Shown in pieces: positions 25,594 to 33,860 of a DNA stretch of 64,000 nucleotides; the first letter of the stretch is position 1, and every line of letters starts with the position of its first letter. This DNA comes from Shinella sp. SUS2. GTDB taxonomy: Bacteria > Pseudomonadota > Alphaproteobacteria > Rhizobiales > Rhizobiaceae. Where the stretch lies: positions 124,001 through 188,000 of the forward strand of contig NZ_KQ410733.1 in assembly GCF_001262505.1 (NCBI RefSeq), in the 5' to 3' direction. The notes under the pieces are model-generated. The model saw nothing but the letters and a program-made list of their open reading frames with translations, was not told the origin of the DNA and did no database searches. A program made the translations under genes and the position numbers.

Positions 25594-27587
25594 TGCGTCA
25601 CAGCCTGTCCGGCGTCTCCCTTCTCGCTCTCGCCGTCAGTCTCTCGCCGACCAGCGTACTGGCTGAAGACACCGCCACGGCATCGACGCTCGAGCCGATC
25701 ATCATTACCGCCACCAAGCGCAGCGAGGACTACTTCCTGCTGCCGTCCACGGCCGATATCGCGAATGCGGACGCACTGCTTTCGCGCGGTATCGACACCG
25801 TCGCCGATCTCGATCGCATCTTCCCGGACGTCAACATCCGCTCGCGGTCCAGCCGTGCCTATGCCAATTTCACCATTCGCGGCCAGGCCTCGCTCGATTT
25901 CTACAATCCGAGCACGCAGGTCTATGTCGACGGCCTGCCGCAGGACAGTTTCAACCTTACCCGCGCCCTACCGGGCGGCGTTGAAAATGTCGAGCTGCTC
26001 TATGGTCCGCAGGGCTCGCTCTATGGCCGCGGCGCGATCGGTGGCGTCATCAACATCGTCACCCGCAAGCCGGACAACGAGGCACGGTTCGGCTTCGACG
26101 CCAACCTGACGAATGAAGGCGCTGGCGGCACCTTCCATGCCAGCACGCCGCTGATCAAGGATGTGCTCTATGGCGACGTGAATCTCTCGCTGCTGGACGC
26201 CAAGGACATGTACACGACCACCACCGGCGCGGATGTCGGCGGCACGAGGGATGTCAACGGGCAGGTCCGCCTGCGGTATGCTCCGACAGACAGCCCTTGG
26301 GACGTGACCATCAGCGGTGGTCGTGGCCAGGTCTCCTCGACCGAAGAATACTTCGTCCTGGAATCGATGCTGGAGGACCGCATCGCCTTCGATGCACCGT
26401 CGGAATACGATCTCGACACTTGGAATTTCGGCATCAATGCCGCCTACGATCTCGGCTTTGCCACCGTCACGGCGCTGACCGGTTACCAGAAGAGCGATCT
26501 CGACCGCACGGTCTTCGGCACCTACACGCCGGAAAAGCAATGGACGCTGAGCCAGGAACTGCGTATCGCTTCCAACCCTGACCAGGGCAGCCCCGTCGAC
26601 TATGTGGCCGGCCTTTACTACCAGCATCTCGACTTCACGCGGGCCGTGCCGGTCGCCAGCCAGACATCGCGGCAAAAGATCGATTCCTACGCGCTCTTCG
26701 GCGATGTGACCTGGCATGCCACCGACCGCCTCGATGTCTCGCCCGGCCTTCGCCTCGACTACGAGAGGGCAAGTGCGGAGGCGGTGGGCGGCGTGAATTT
26801 CAGCGACGACAATGCGTTCACCGCCCTTTCACCGAAACTCGGCGTGAGCTACGGCCTGACCGACGAATGGCGCGTCTACGGCCTTCTCAGCACCGGCTTC
26901 AAGGCCGGCGGTTTCACCCGCAACGTGACGTCCGCCAACAACGCTTTCACCTATGATCCGCAGCACACCTACAACGGCGAGGTGGGGCTGAAATACCGCG
27001 ACGAGGCCGGTCTGATGGAGGTGCAGCTTTCCGCCTACTACAACGTCACCAAGGACTACCAGATGTTCGTTGACGTTCAGCCATGGCAATACCTGCAGAA
27101 TGTCGGCGAGGTGACGGCGAAGGGCATCGACCTCAAGGTCCGTGCGAAGCCGACGGAAGAACTCGGCATCACGGCGGGCCTTGCCTACAACCACACACGC
27201 TTTACGGACTACGACAATCCAGTAGCGCCGGGCACCGATTTTACCGGCAACACCGTGCCCTATGCCCCGGAGTTCACGGCCAACCTGCTGTTCGACTATC
27301 GCTTCGAACTGGAGAGCGGTCGCGGTGCGCTGGTTCCCTATGCCGGCCTCACCTATGTCAGCGAGCACTACTTCGACGAGACGAACACGATCGGCCAGAA
27401 GGGCTATGCCCTGGTGGATTTCGGCGTGAAATGGGAGCTGGACGACAAGGTCACCGCCGAGGCCTTCGTCACCAACGTCTTCGACAAGACCTACACGACC
27501 TACGGTTTCCAGTATCCCGGTCTCGGCAATCTCTACCAGCTCGGACAGGGCCGCACGATCGGCGGCCGCATCAACATGACGTTCTGA
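25590..27587 (+). CDS. TonB-dependent siderophore receptor without STN domain
   Basis: A 665-residue outer-membrane receptor. The signal peptide (residues 1-24, ending VLA) is directly followed by the TonB box-like LEPIIITATKRSE, then the plug with VNIRSRSSRAYANFTIRG, VYVDGLPQDSF and LLYGPQGSLYGRGAIGGVIN, and a beta-barrel ending QGRTIGGRINMTF. It has no N-terminal signalling domain, which fits AraC rather than ECF control. It is translationally coupled to the RhtX-like importer and followed after 10 bases by the FAD monooxygenase gene. The substrate is unknown; the importer class suggests a small carboxylate/hydroxamate or phenolate siderophore. Confidence 0.92.
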   Translation: MMRHSLSGVSLLALAVSLSPTSVLAEDTATASTLEPIIITATKRSEDYFLLPSTADIANADALLSRGIDTVADLDRIFPDVNIRSRSSRAYANFTIRGQASLDFYNPSTQVYVDGLPQDSFNLTRALPGGVENVELLYGPQGSLYGRGAIGGVINIVTRKPDNEARFGFDANLTNEGAGGTFHASTPLIKDVLYGDVNLSLLDAKDMYTTTTGADVGGTRDVNGQVRLRYAPTDSPWDVTISGGRGQVSSTEEYFVLESMLEDRIAFDAPSEYDLDTWNFGINAAYDLGFATVTALTGYQKSDLDRTVFGTYTPEKQWTLSQELRIASNPDQGSPVDYVAGLYYQHLDFTRAVPVASQTSRQKIDSYALFGDVTWHATDRLDVSPGLRLDYERASAEAVGGVNFSDDNAFTALSPKLGVSYGLTDEWRVYGLLSTGFKAGGFTRNVTSANNAFTYDPQHTYNGEVGLKYRDEAGLMEVQLSAYYNVTKDYQMFVDVQPWQYLQNVGEVTAKGIDLKVRAKPTEELGITAGLAYNHTRFTDYDNPVAPGTDFTGNTVPYAPEFTANLLFDYRFELESGRGALVPYAGLTYVSEHYFDETNTIGQKGYALVDFGVKWELDDKVTAEAFVTNVFDKTYTTYGFQYPGLGNLYQLGQGRTIGGRINMTF

Positions 27588-27597
27588 GGAGCCCGGC

Positions 27598-28752
27598 ATG
27601 CGCATCCTCATCGTCGGCGGCGGGCCTGCAGGCTTGACCCTCGCTGCCTGCCTGCTGCGGCACGGCATCGAACCGGTCGTCGTGGAAAAGGCCGCACACG
27701 GCCGTACCGGCGGCTATTCCATCGGCCTGCACATCAACGGTTGGCAGGTCGCCGAACGGCTCGGTCTCGTCGAGGCCTTTCGCGCGAAGGCCATGCCGCT
27801 CGGCCCCGCGCACCATCTCGACCGCCGCGGCCGGAAGCTCTTTTCCTACGACTACCGCACTCTGGCGAAGGCGGCGGAGGGGAGGCTCCTCGCCATCATG
27901 CGAAGCGATTTCCACGAGATCCTGACCAAAACCGTGGAGGGTAGGTGTCCGATCCGCTACGAGACGACCGTCACTGCGCTGGAGGATGACGGGAGCGGCG
28001 TCGATGCCATCTTCTCCGACGGCAGCCGAGAGCGCTTCGATCTCATCGTCGGCGCGGATGGTTATCGCAGCACGGTTCGTGCCCTCGCCTTCGGTCCCCA
28101 TGAGGATTTTCTCCGACCGCTCGGCTACCGTGCCAGCGCCTGGCGCGTTCCGCTCGAAGAGCCGCTCGGGGCCAGTTTTGTCGGCATGATGGATGTCGAT
28201 CATCAAGGCGGCCTCTATGCCGTCGGCGACGGCACCGCCGCCACGCTGTTCTGCTGGCGCGACGAACGGACCGACCGGCTGGATCCCGAAGCGCGGCGCA
28301 CGGTGCTGCAGAAGGCGTTCGGCCATTGGCCGGAACCGGTGGCCTCCGCGCTGAGATCTGCCATCGACTGGGATCAGGCCTTTTTCGACACGGTCGCCCA
28401 GATCGAGATGCCGACGTGGTCGAAGGGGCGGATCGTCCTGCTCGGGGACGCCGCCTGGTGCCTGACCTTCCTTGCCGGCCAGGGCACCTCCACCGCCATG
28501 GCTGGTGCCTACATCCTTGCTGCCGAGCTCGCCCGCAAGACCCATACGGAGGCCCTGGAAAGCTACGAGGCCCGCATGCGGCCGCTTGTGACGCGAATGC
28601 AGTCCGTTTCGCGCAAGATCGGCGGGCACTATATTCCGCAGAGCACCCTGGGCATGCGCCTGCAATCCTGGATCCTGCCGATCATGCTCTCGCGGCCCTT
28701 CATCCGGTTCACCTCCAGCCGCTTGGCGGCGCCACCTCTCGCGCTCGACTGA
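27598..28752 (+). CDS. FAD-dependent monooxygenase of the PHBH/TetX class
   Basis: A 384-residue class A flavoprotein monooxygenase. The Rossmann GxGxxG appears as ILIVGGGPAGLTLAA at the N-terminus, the DG motif as DLIVGADGYRSTVR near residue 155, and the GD motif as RIVLLGDAAWCLTFLAGQG near residue 280. No signal peptide, so cytoplasmic. It is the third gene of the importer-receptor operon, ten bases behind the receptor. That setting suggests oxidative modification of the imported siderophore to release iron, or use of the ligand as a carbon source; neither has been shown. TetX-like inactivation of an antibiotic taken up by the same route is an alternative. Confidence 0.88.
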   Translation: MRILIVGGGPAGLTLAACLLRHGIEPVVVEKAAHGRTGGYSIGLHINGWQVAERLGLVEAFRAKAMPLGPAHHLDRRGRKLFSYDYRTLAKAAEGRLLAIMRSDFHEILTKTVEGRCPIRYETTVTALEDDGSGVDAIFSDGSRERFDLIVGADGYRSTVRALAFGPHEDFLRPLGYRASAWRVPLEEPLGASFVGMMDVDHQGGLYAVGDGTAATLFCWRDERTDRLDPEARRTVLQKAFGHWPEPVASALRSAIDWDQAFFDTVAQIEMPTWSKGRIVLLGDAAWCLTFLAGQGTSTAMAGAYILAAELARKTHTEALESYEARMRPLVTRMQSVSRKIGGHYIPQSTLGMRLQSWILPIMLSRPFIRFTSSRLAAPPLALD

Positions 28753-28764
28753 TCAGGCAGAGAC

Positions 28765-28810
28765 GCAGCAGGCTTATCGATACCTTCGCCGGTATCGATA
28801 AGCCTGCTGC
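28765..28810. terminator. Perfect 20-bp inverted repeat after the siderophore operon
   Basis: GCAGCAGGCTTATCGATACC at 28765-28784 pairs without mismatch with 28791-28810 across a six-base loop TTCGCC. It sits 12 bases beyond the monooxygenase stop and faces a convergent gene, so it should terminate transcription from one or both sides. There is no strong T-run after it, only TCCTTTC at about 28818-28824. Confidence 0.7.
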
Positions 28811-28914
28811 CGGCAGGTCCTTTCGGGGAGGTCTTCGACCGCATCTTCGGGCAGGCGACGAAGGGGAGGCTTCGGCCACCCCTTCTTTACCGTCCTGGAA
28901 CTTGTCCCGGGGTG

Positions 28915-29223
28915 CTACTCCGCCGCGACGATATGGAACTGGGGTGCGCCGTCGCATTTTCCGGCGCCGCCCATGATGTAGATGAGACAGCTCGTCCTCA
29001 GCAGCGAGGCGAAATTCGACACCGAGCCGTTGATCTCAAGCGCCTCGTCGTAGAGCGTCGAAAGGAAGCGGGATGTCGACAGGCCCTGGCCTGCGGCCAT
29101 CTCGTCGATCAGGTCCCAGAAGGCTGCCTCGATCTGGATGCTGGTCGAATGTCCGCCGATCCGCACCGAGCGGTTGACGGGCCGGTAGCGTTGCGGGTCC
29201 TGGCCCGCAAAGACCTCACACAT
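28915..29223 (-). CDS. Ribbon-helix-helix domain protein
   Basis: A 102-residue protein of the RHH_4 type: RSVRIGGHSTSIQIEAAFW gives the DNA-contacting strand and first helix, LSTSRFLSTLYDEAL the second helix, and SNFASLLRTSCLIYI a hydrophobic C-terminal helix common in this rhizobial family. It may be a small DNA-binding regulator, but no target can be named. Two extra cysteines (about residues 79 and 90) follow the core. It starts at ATG 29223 and converges on the monooxygenase gene. Confidence 0.78.
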   Translation of the reverse strand: MCEVFAGQDPQRYRPVNRSVRIGGHSTSIQIEAAFWDLIDEMAAGQGLSTSRFLSTLYDEALEINGSVSNFASLLRTSCLIYIMGGAGKCDGAPQFHIVAAE

Positions 29224-29435
29224 GGTATATCCTCCAGTCTTGTTTTTATGGGCGCGATTATGCGGTGACCCCGGGCTTTGGTCAAATCATCCGGGTGACG
29301 CCGGCTTGGCGAAAAATCCTTCGAAAGAAACTCCAGAAATGAAAATCCTCATGCGGTAATGGGCTGCTACCCACCGCGGTGAATCCCGGCGCAAAATCTC
29401 CTCACGATACGAACTGCAAAGAGGAGAAGAACAGC

Positions 29436-29831
29436 GTGGCGAAGTCGATCCATTCCATGATCCGGGTTCTGGATGAAGGCCGGTCCGTGGACTTCTACAA
29501 CAAGGCCTTCGGGCTCGACGTGGCCGACCGGCTCGACTTCGAGACCTTCACGCTCGTCTACATGAGCAATGCCGAAAGCGACTTCGAACTCGAGCTGACG
29601 ATCAACAAGGGGCGCTCCGAGGCCTACAATCTCGGCGACGGCTATGGCCATTTTGCGGTCTCCGTTTCCGATCTCGACGGCGAGCACGCCCGCATCTCCG
29701 CCCTCGGCTTCACGACAGGCAAGATCGTCGAGTTCAACCGTGACGGCGGCCTGCTCGCCCGCTTTTTCTTCGTCACCGATCCTGACGGCTACAAGATCGA
29801 GGTCTTGCAACGGCACGGCCGCTTCAAATGA
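29436..29831 (+). CDS. VOC-family (glyoxalase I-like) protein
   Basis: A 131-residue protein with two beta-alpha-beta-beta-beta modules of the vicinal oxygen chelate fold. Putative metal ligands are His near the N-terminus (SIHSMIRV), Glu in FELELTIN, His in GYGHFAVSV and Glu in YKIEVLQ, the same layout as lactoylglutathione lyase. A GTG start at 29436 is chosen since GAGGAG lies about ten bases before it and the fold begins at once; an ATG at 29379 adds a polar leader. It precedes the GMC dehydrogenase genes on the same strand, 56 bases upstream, and could be the first gene of that operon. The substrate is uncertain. Confidence 0.8.
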   Translation: MAKSIHSMIRVLDEGRSVDFYNKAFGLDVADRLDFETFTLVYMSNAESDFELELTINKGRSEAYNLGDGYGHFAVSVSDLDGEHARISALGFTTGKIVEFNRDGGLLARFFFVTDPDGYKIEVLQRHGRFK

Positions 29832-29887
29832 ACGGGCGGGCGGCCGGAGGAGGGTCGCCCGTTCCAATGCAACGGGAGGAATGCGAC

Positions 29888-30418
29888 ATGACGACCATCT
29901 ACGAGCAGCGCCCTGGGCTCTCCCGGCGCGAGCTTTTGAAGCGCGGCACGATCGGCGCCGCGCTGATCATCACCGGCAATGCGGTGCTCAGCCCCGACAA
30001 GGCCTGGGGGCTGGAGACGGCGGCGCTGAAGCCGGACACCATGGCGACCCTCATCAAGCTCGCCCGCGACATCTACCCGCACGATTCGATAGCCGACCGG
30101 TTCTACGCCATCGCGGTGAAAGGCCACGACACCAAGGCCGGCACGGACGCCAAGCACAAGGAACTGATCGAGGCTGGCATCGCCGATCTCGACAAGCGTG
30201 CCGGCGCAGGCGGCTACCGCGCACTCGGCTGGGAGGACGACCGCGTCGATATCCTCAAGCAGATCGAGACGACGCCCTTCTTCCAGGCGGTACGCGGCGA
30301 TCTCGTGGTCTCGCTCTACAACCAGAAGGAGCTCTGGCCGCATTTCGGCTACGAGGGCGAATCCTATTCCAAGGGCGGCTACATCGCCCGCGGCTTCGAC
30401 GATATCGAATGGCTTTGA
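29888..30418 (+). CDS. Tat-exported small subunit of GMC dehydrogenase
   Basis: A 176-residue protein with a twin-arginine signal (SRRELLKRGTIGAALIITG) ending near residue 40. The mature part belongs to the gluconate 2-dehydrogenase subunit 3-like family (LARDIYPHDSIADRFYAIAV, FFQAVRGDLVVSLYNQKELW). In characterised FAD sugar dehydrogenases this small subunit carries the catalytic flavoprotein, which has no signal, through the Tat system. GGGAGGA lies before ATG 29888. It is followed after 80 bases by the catalytic GMC gene. Together with the cytochrome c at 32191 the set matches three-component periplasmic sugar or glucoside dehydrogenases. Confidence 0.88.
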   Translation: MTTIYEQRPGLSRRELLKRGTIGAALIITGNAVLSPDKAWGLETAALKPDTMATLIKLARDIYPHDSIADRFYAIAVKGHDTKAGTDAKHKELIEAGIADLDKRAGAGGYRALGWEDDRVDILKQIETTPFFQAVRGDLVVSLYNQKELWPHFGYEGESYSKGGYIARGFDDIEWL

Positions 30419-30498
30419 CGGCGATCTGACGGCCAGCGCCGGAGGAGGCGCGGCTGCAAGGCGCATGGCGCCGATCGCCCATGTTTCGGGAGGAAACC

Positions 30499-32070
30499 AT
30501 GGCAGCTCCTTATGATCTCAACGACGACAGCGTGGTCGTCATCATCGGTTCGGGTGCCGGCGGCGGTACGCTGGGCAACGAACTCGCGCAGAAAGGCATC
30601 GACGTTGTCGTGCTCGAGGCCGGCGCGCGTATCGAACACGAGGACTTCATCAACGACGAATGGGACAGCTTTGCCCAGCTCGCCTGGCTGGACCATCGCA
30701 CGACGGGCGGTGGCTGGCGTGTCTCGAAAGACTTTCCCAACCTGCCGGCCTGGATCGTCAAGGCCGTCGGCGGCACCACGACGCACTGGGCCGGCGCCTC
30801 GCTGCGCTTCCAGGAGCACGAGTTCAAGACCCTGACGCACTACGGCAAGGTCGAGGGCGCCAACCTGCTCGACTGGCCGCTGACACTGGCCGAGCTGGAG
30901 CCTTACTACGCCAAGGCCGAAGACAAGATGGGCGTGACCCGCACCAACGGCATCGAAGGCCTGCCGGGCAACAACAACTTCAAGATCCTGAAAGCCGGTG
31001 CCGACAAGCTCGGCTACAAGGAATGTCACACCGGCAACATGGCAATCAACTCGGCCGATCGCGACGACCGCATGAGCTGTCAGCAGACCGGCTTCTGTTT
31101 CCAGGGCTGCAAATGGGGCGCCAAATGGTCGACGCTCTATACCGAGATCCCGAAGGGGGAAGCGACCGGCAAGCTTGAAGTGCGGCCGAATTCCCATGTC
31201 GTCAAGATCGAGCATGACGACAGCGGCAAGGTGACGGCTGTCGTCTATGCCGACAAGGACGGCAAGCTGCAGAGCCAGAAGGCCCGCATTGTCTGCGTCG
31301 CCGGCAATTCCATCGAAAGCCCGCGCCTTCTGCTCAATTCTGCATCGAGCAAATATCCTGATGGCCTCGCCAACTCCTCCGGCCAGGTCGGCAAGAACTA
31401 CATGCGGCATACGACCGGCTCGGTCTATGCCGTGTTCGAAAAGCCGGTGCATTTCTACCGCGGCACCACCATGGCCGGCATCATCCGCGACGAGGCCAAA
31501 CACGATCCCTCGCGCGGCTTCGTCGGCGGCTACGAACTGGAGACGCTGGCGCTCGGCGTGCCGTTCATGGCGGCGTTCCTCGATCCCGGCGGCTGGGGCC
31601 GTTCCTTTGCCTCGGCCATGGACAGCTATGCCAACATGGCGGGCCTGTGGATCGTCGGCGAGGACATGCCGCAGGAACAGAACGCCGTGAAGCTGCATGG
31701 CGAATTGAAGGACAAGTACGGCATGCCGATCCCGGATGTCTGGTTCACCGACCATGCGAACGATGTGGCCATGCGCAACCACGCCTACAAACAGGGCGAA
31801 GCGCTCTACGCTGCGGTCGGCGCGACGCGCAGCTTCCCGACGCCGCCCTATCCCTCGACGCACAATCTCGGCACCAACCGCATGAGCGAGAAGGCTGAGG
31901 ACGGCGTCGTCAACAAGTGGGGCCAGACGCACGACATCAAGAACCTCTTCGTCTCCGACGGCAGCCAGTTCACCACAGGAGCGGCGGAGAACCCGACCCT
32001 GACGATCGTCACGCTCGCCATCCGCCAGGCGGACTACATCGCCAAGGAAATGGGCGCCGGCTCGATCTGA
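30499..32070 (+). CDS. GMC-family FAD dehydrogenase catalytic subunit with Cys cluster
   Basis: A 523-residue GMC oxidoreductase. The FAD fold starts with VVVIIGSGAGGGTLGNELAQ; the conserved GMC segment GGTTTHWAGASLRF follows near residue 95, and the C-terminal catalytic region has STHNLGTNRMSEK and AAENPTLTIVTLA. Cys194, Cys200 and Cys204 in SCQQTGFCFQGC are spaced like the cysteines that hold a 3Fe-4S cluster in bacterial FAD glucose dehydrogenase and glucoside 3-dehydrogenase, which pass electrons to a cytochrome c. No signal peptide, consistent with hitch-hiking on the Tat-exported small subunit. ATG 30499 follows GGGAGGA. The sugar substrate is unknown. Confidence 0.9.
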   Translation: MAAPYDLNDDSVVVIIGSGAGGGTLGNELAQKGIDVVVLEAGARIEHEDFINDEWDSFAQLAWLDHRTTGGGWRVSKDFPNLPAWIVKAVGGTTTHWAGASLRFQEHEFKTLTHYGKVEGANLLDWPLTLAELEPYYAKAEDKMGVTRTNGIEGLPGNNNFKILKAGADKLGYKECHTGNMAINSADRDDRMSCQQTGFCFQGCKWGAKWSTLYTEIPKGEATGKLEVRPNSHVVKIEHDDSGKVTAVVYADKDGKLQSQKARIVCVAGNSIESPRLLLNSASSKYPDGLANSSGQVGKNYMRHTTGSVYAVFEKPVHFYRGTTMAGIIRDEAKHDPSRGFVGGYELETLALGVPFMAAFLDPGGWGRSFASAMDSYANMAGLWIVGEDMPQEQNAVKLHGELKDKYGMPIPDVWFTDHANDVAMRNHAYKQGEALYAAVGATRSFPTPPYPSTHNLGTNRMSEKAEDGVVNKWGQTHDIKNLFVSDGSQFTTGAAENPTLTIVTLAIRQADYIAKEMGAGSI

Positions 32071-32190
32071 GCAAAACCGCGATCCTCCCCGGTCGCCTGC
32101 GGGCGGCCGGTGATCGCGTGCGGCTCCTGAGGCCGCGCCACCTTTGGCCGGCTTCCGCCGGCCGCTTTTTGCCGTCACCGTGGATCAAGC

Positions 32191-32571
32191 ATGAAAAATG
32201 TCATCCTTCTAACCGCCCTGCTGCTCCCCATTGCTGCCAATGCCGCCGAAGGCTCGGCAGAGGCTGGCGCCGCGGTCTTCAAGAAATGCACCGCCTGCCA
32301 CAGCGCCGAACAGCCGGTGAACAAGGTCGGTCCCCATCTGGTCGGTATCATCGACCGTCCGGCGGCTTCCCTTGGCGACTATGGGAAGTATTCCGAGGCA
32401 ATGAAGGCGGAAGGCGAGAAGGGGCTCAGATGGGACGAGGCGGCGCTGTCCGCCTATCTGGCCGGACCGAAGAAAATGATCCCGAAAACACGCATGGCGT
32501 TTTCCGGACTGAAGCCCGGTGACGCCGATGACGTCATCGCCTATCTCCGCTCCCTTGGACCGGCCCGGTAA
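32191..32571 (+). CDS. Class I cytochrome c electron acceptor
   Basis: A 126-residue monohaem cytochrome c with a signal peptide (MKNVILLTALLLPIAANA). The haem motif Cys33-Thr-Ala-Cys36-His37 is in FKKCTACHSAE, and the axial Met is likely in KTRMAFSGL near residue 102. The pattern is that of mitochondrial-type c552. It lies 120 bases after the GMC gene, same strand, and is the probable periplasmic electron acceptor that passes electrons to the terminal oxidase. No strong ribosome site precedes ATG 32191. Confidence 0.92.
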   Translation: MKNVILLTALLLPIAANAAEGSAEAGAAVFKKCTACHSAEQPVNKVGPHLVGIIDRPAASLGDYGKYSEAMKAEGEKGLRWDEAALSAYLAGPKKMIPKTRMAFSGLKPGDADDVIAYLRSLGPAR

Positions 32572-32603
32572 AAGGGGCAGTTCCCGGGGCCATGCATTCG
32601 GCA

Positions 32604-32632
32604 AACAGGCCCGGTGTGTGACCGGGCCTGTT
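32604..32632. terminator. Bidirectional terminator between cytochrome c and LivK-like genes
   Basis: AACAGGCCCGGT at 32604-32615 and ACCGGGCCTGTT at 32621-32632 form a perfect 12-bp stem with a five-base loop. It lies between the convergent cytochrome c gene and the binding protein gene. Flanking A residues on the left and TT on the right suit termination in both directions. Confidence 0.75.
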
Positions 32633-32686
32633 CGCTGCGGAGGTCGCTTCCCTGAAGGATGGCGGCGCCATCCGACGGTGGTGCCC

Positions 32687-33802
32687 TTACTGTGCGATCG
32701 GCGCGTAGTTGCCGTTGCTCCAGCGGTTGATGTCGTAGCTGGCGTTCTTCAGATCGCCCTTCTCGTCGAAGGTGACCGTTCCGACGACGGTGTCGATCGG
32801 CTGGCCGTTCTTCAGGGCTTCGGCGACCTTGGTCGGATCGTCCGAGCCGGCACGTTCGATACCCTGGGCAAAGGCCTGGATCACGGCGTAGGAGAAGAGG
32901 GTGAACCCTTCCGGCTTGAAGCCGCCGGCCTGGATCTTCTCGACGGCTTCCTTCGCTTCGGGCTTGGCCTGCGGATCGGACGGGAAGACAAACATCGTGC
33001 CTTCGCCGGCCGGGCCTGCAACCTGCCAGAATTCCGGTGAGGCAATCGAGTCCGGCATGATCAGCTGGAACTTGTAGCCCTGCTCGGCGGCCTGGCGCAG
33101 GATGAGGCCCGCTTCCGGATGATAGCCGCCGAAATAGACGACATCGACCTTGGCGTCCTTCAGCTTGGTCACCAGCGCATTGTAGTCCTTCTCACCGGCA
33201 TTGATGCCTTCGGCAAGAACCTCCTTGAGGCCGTTTTCATTCATCGTAGCGCGCACGGCATCTGCAACGCCCTGGCCATAGGCCGTCTTGTCGTGCAGCA
33301 CTGCGACGTTCTTGCCGGTATATTGCTTTGCGATCCACGGGCCGATGAAAGCGCCCTGGGCGTCGTCACGGGTGTAGAGGCGCATGATGTTGGTCCAGCC
33401 CTTGGCGGCCGCATCGTCCGTCATGACCGGGTTCGAGGAGGCCGGGCTCATCATCAGCGTACCGTTCTCGGCGTAGACGGCCGATGCCGGAATGCTGGAA
33501 CCGGAGCAGGCGTGGCCATCGACGAACTGGATGCCGCTGGCGGCGATGCGGTTTGCGACCGAAACGGCCTGCTTCGGATCGCACTGGTCGTCCTCGAACT
33601 GCAGCTTGATCTGGCGGCCCATCACGCCGCCCTTGGCGTTGATGGCGTCGGCGGCGGCCTGCGCACCCTGCTTGAACTGGTCACCGATCGTGGCGAGCGG
33701 CCCGGTCAGCGGGCCGGCGACGGCGAATGTCAGGTCTTCCGCCCGCGCGGCGGTGCTCATGAGCAGGCCGAGGGCCGTGCCGATAATCAGAAGGCTCTTC
33801 AA
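32687..33802 (-). CDS. LivK-type ABC substrate-binding protein, orphan
   Basis: A 371-residue type I periplasmic binding protein of the branched-chain amino acid class. A signal peptide (LLIIGTALGLLMSTAARA) is followed by LTFAVAGPLTGPLATIGDQF, NAKGGVMGRQIKLQFEDDQC, and VDGHACSGSSIPAS where the ligand carboxylate is bound. A TTG start at 33802 is inferred because GGGAG is eight bases upstream and the signal peptide begins there; an ATG at 33829 is a weaker choice. No LivH/M/G/F permease or ATPase genes are nearby. It lies 58 bases downstream of soxG on the same strand, suggesting co-transcription and a role in supplying the sarcosine-oxidase substrate. Confidence 0.88.
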   Translation of the reverse strand: MKSLLIIGTALGLLMSTAARAEDLTFAVAGPLTGPLATIGDQFKQGAQAAADAINAKGGVMGRQIKLQFEDDQCDPKQAVSVANRIAASGIQFVDGHACSGSSIPASAVYAENGTLMMSPASSNPVMTDDAAAKGWTNIMRLYTRDDAQGAFIGPWIAKQYTGKNVAVLHDKTAYGQGVADAVRATMNENGLKEVLAEGINAGEKDYNALVTKLKDAKVDVVYFGGYHPEAGLILRQAAEQGYKFQLIMPDSIASPEFWQVAGPAGEGTMFVFPSDPQAKPEAKEAVEKIQAGGFKPEGFTLFSYAVIQAFAQGIERAGSDDPTKVAEALKNGQPIDTVVGTVTFDEKGDLKNASYDINRWSNGNYAPIAQ

Positions 33803-33860
33803 TGTCTCAACTCCCTTTTTCGCCCGCACCAGTGCGGGTCGTTCTTTTCACAATAAAACA

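Noticed and set aside
30379..32178. 599-codon reverse open frame opposite the GMC gene
   Set aside because: The forward frame encodes clear FAD and GMC motifs; the reverse frame shows none.
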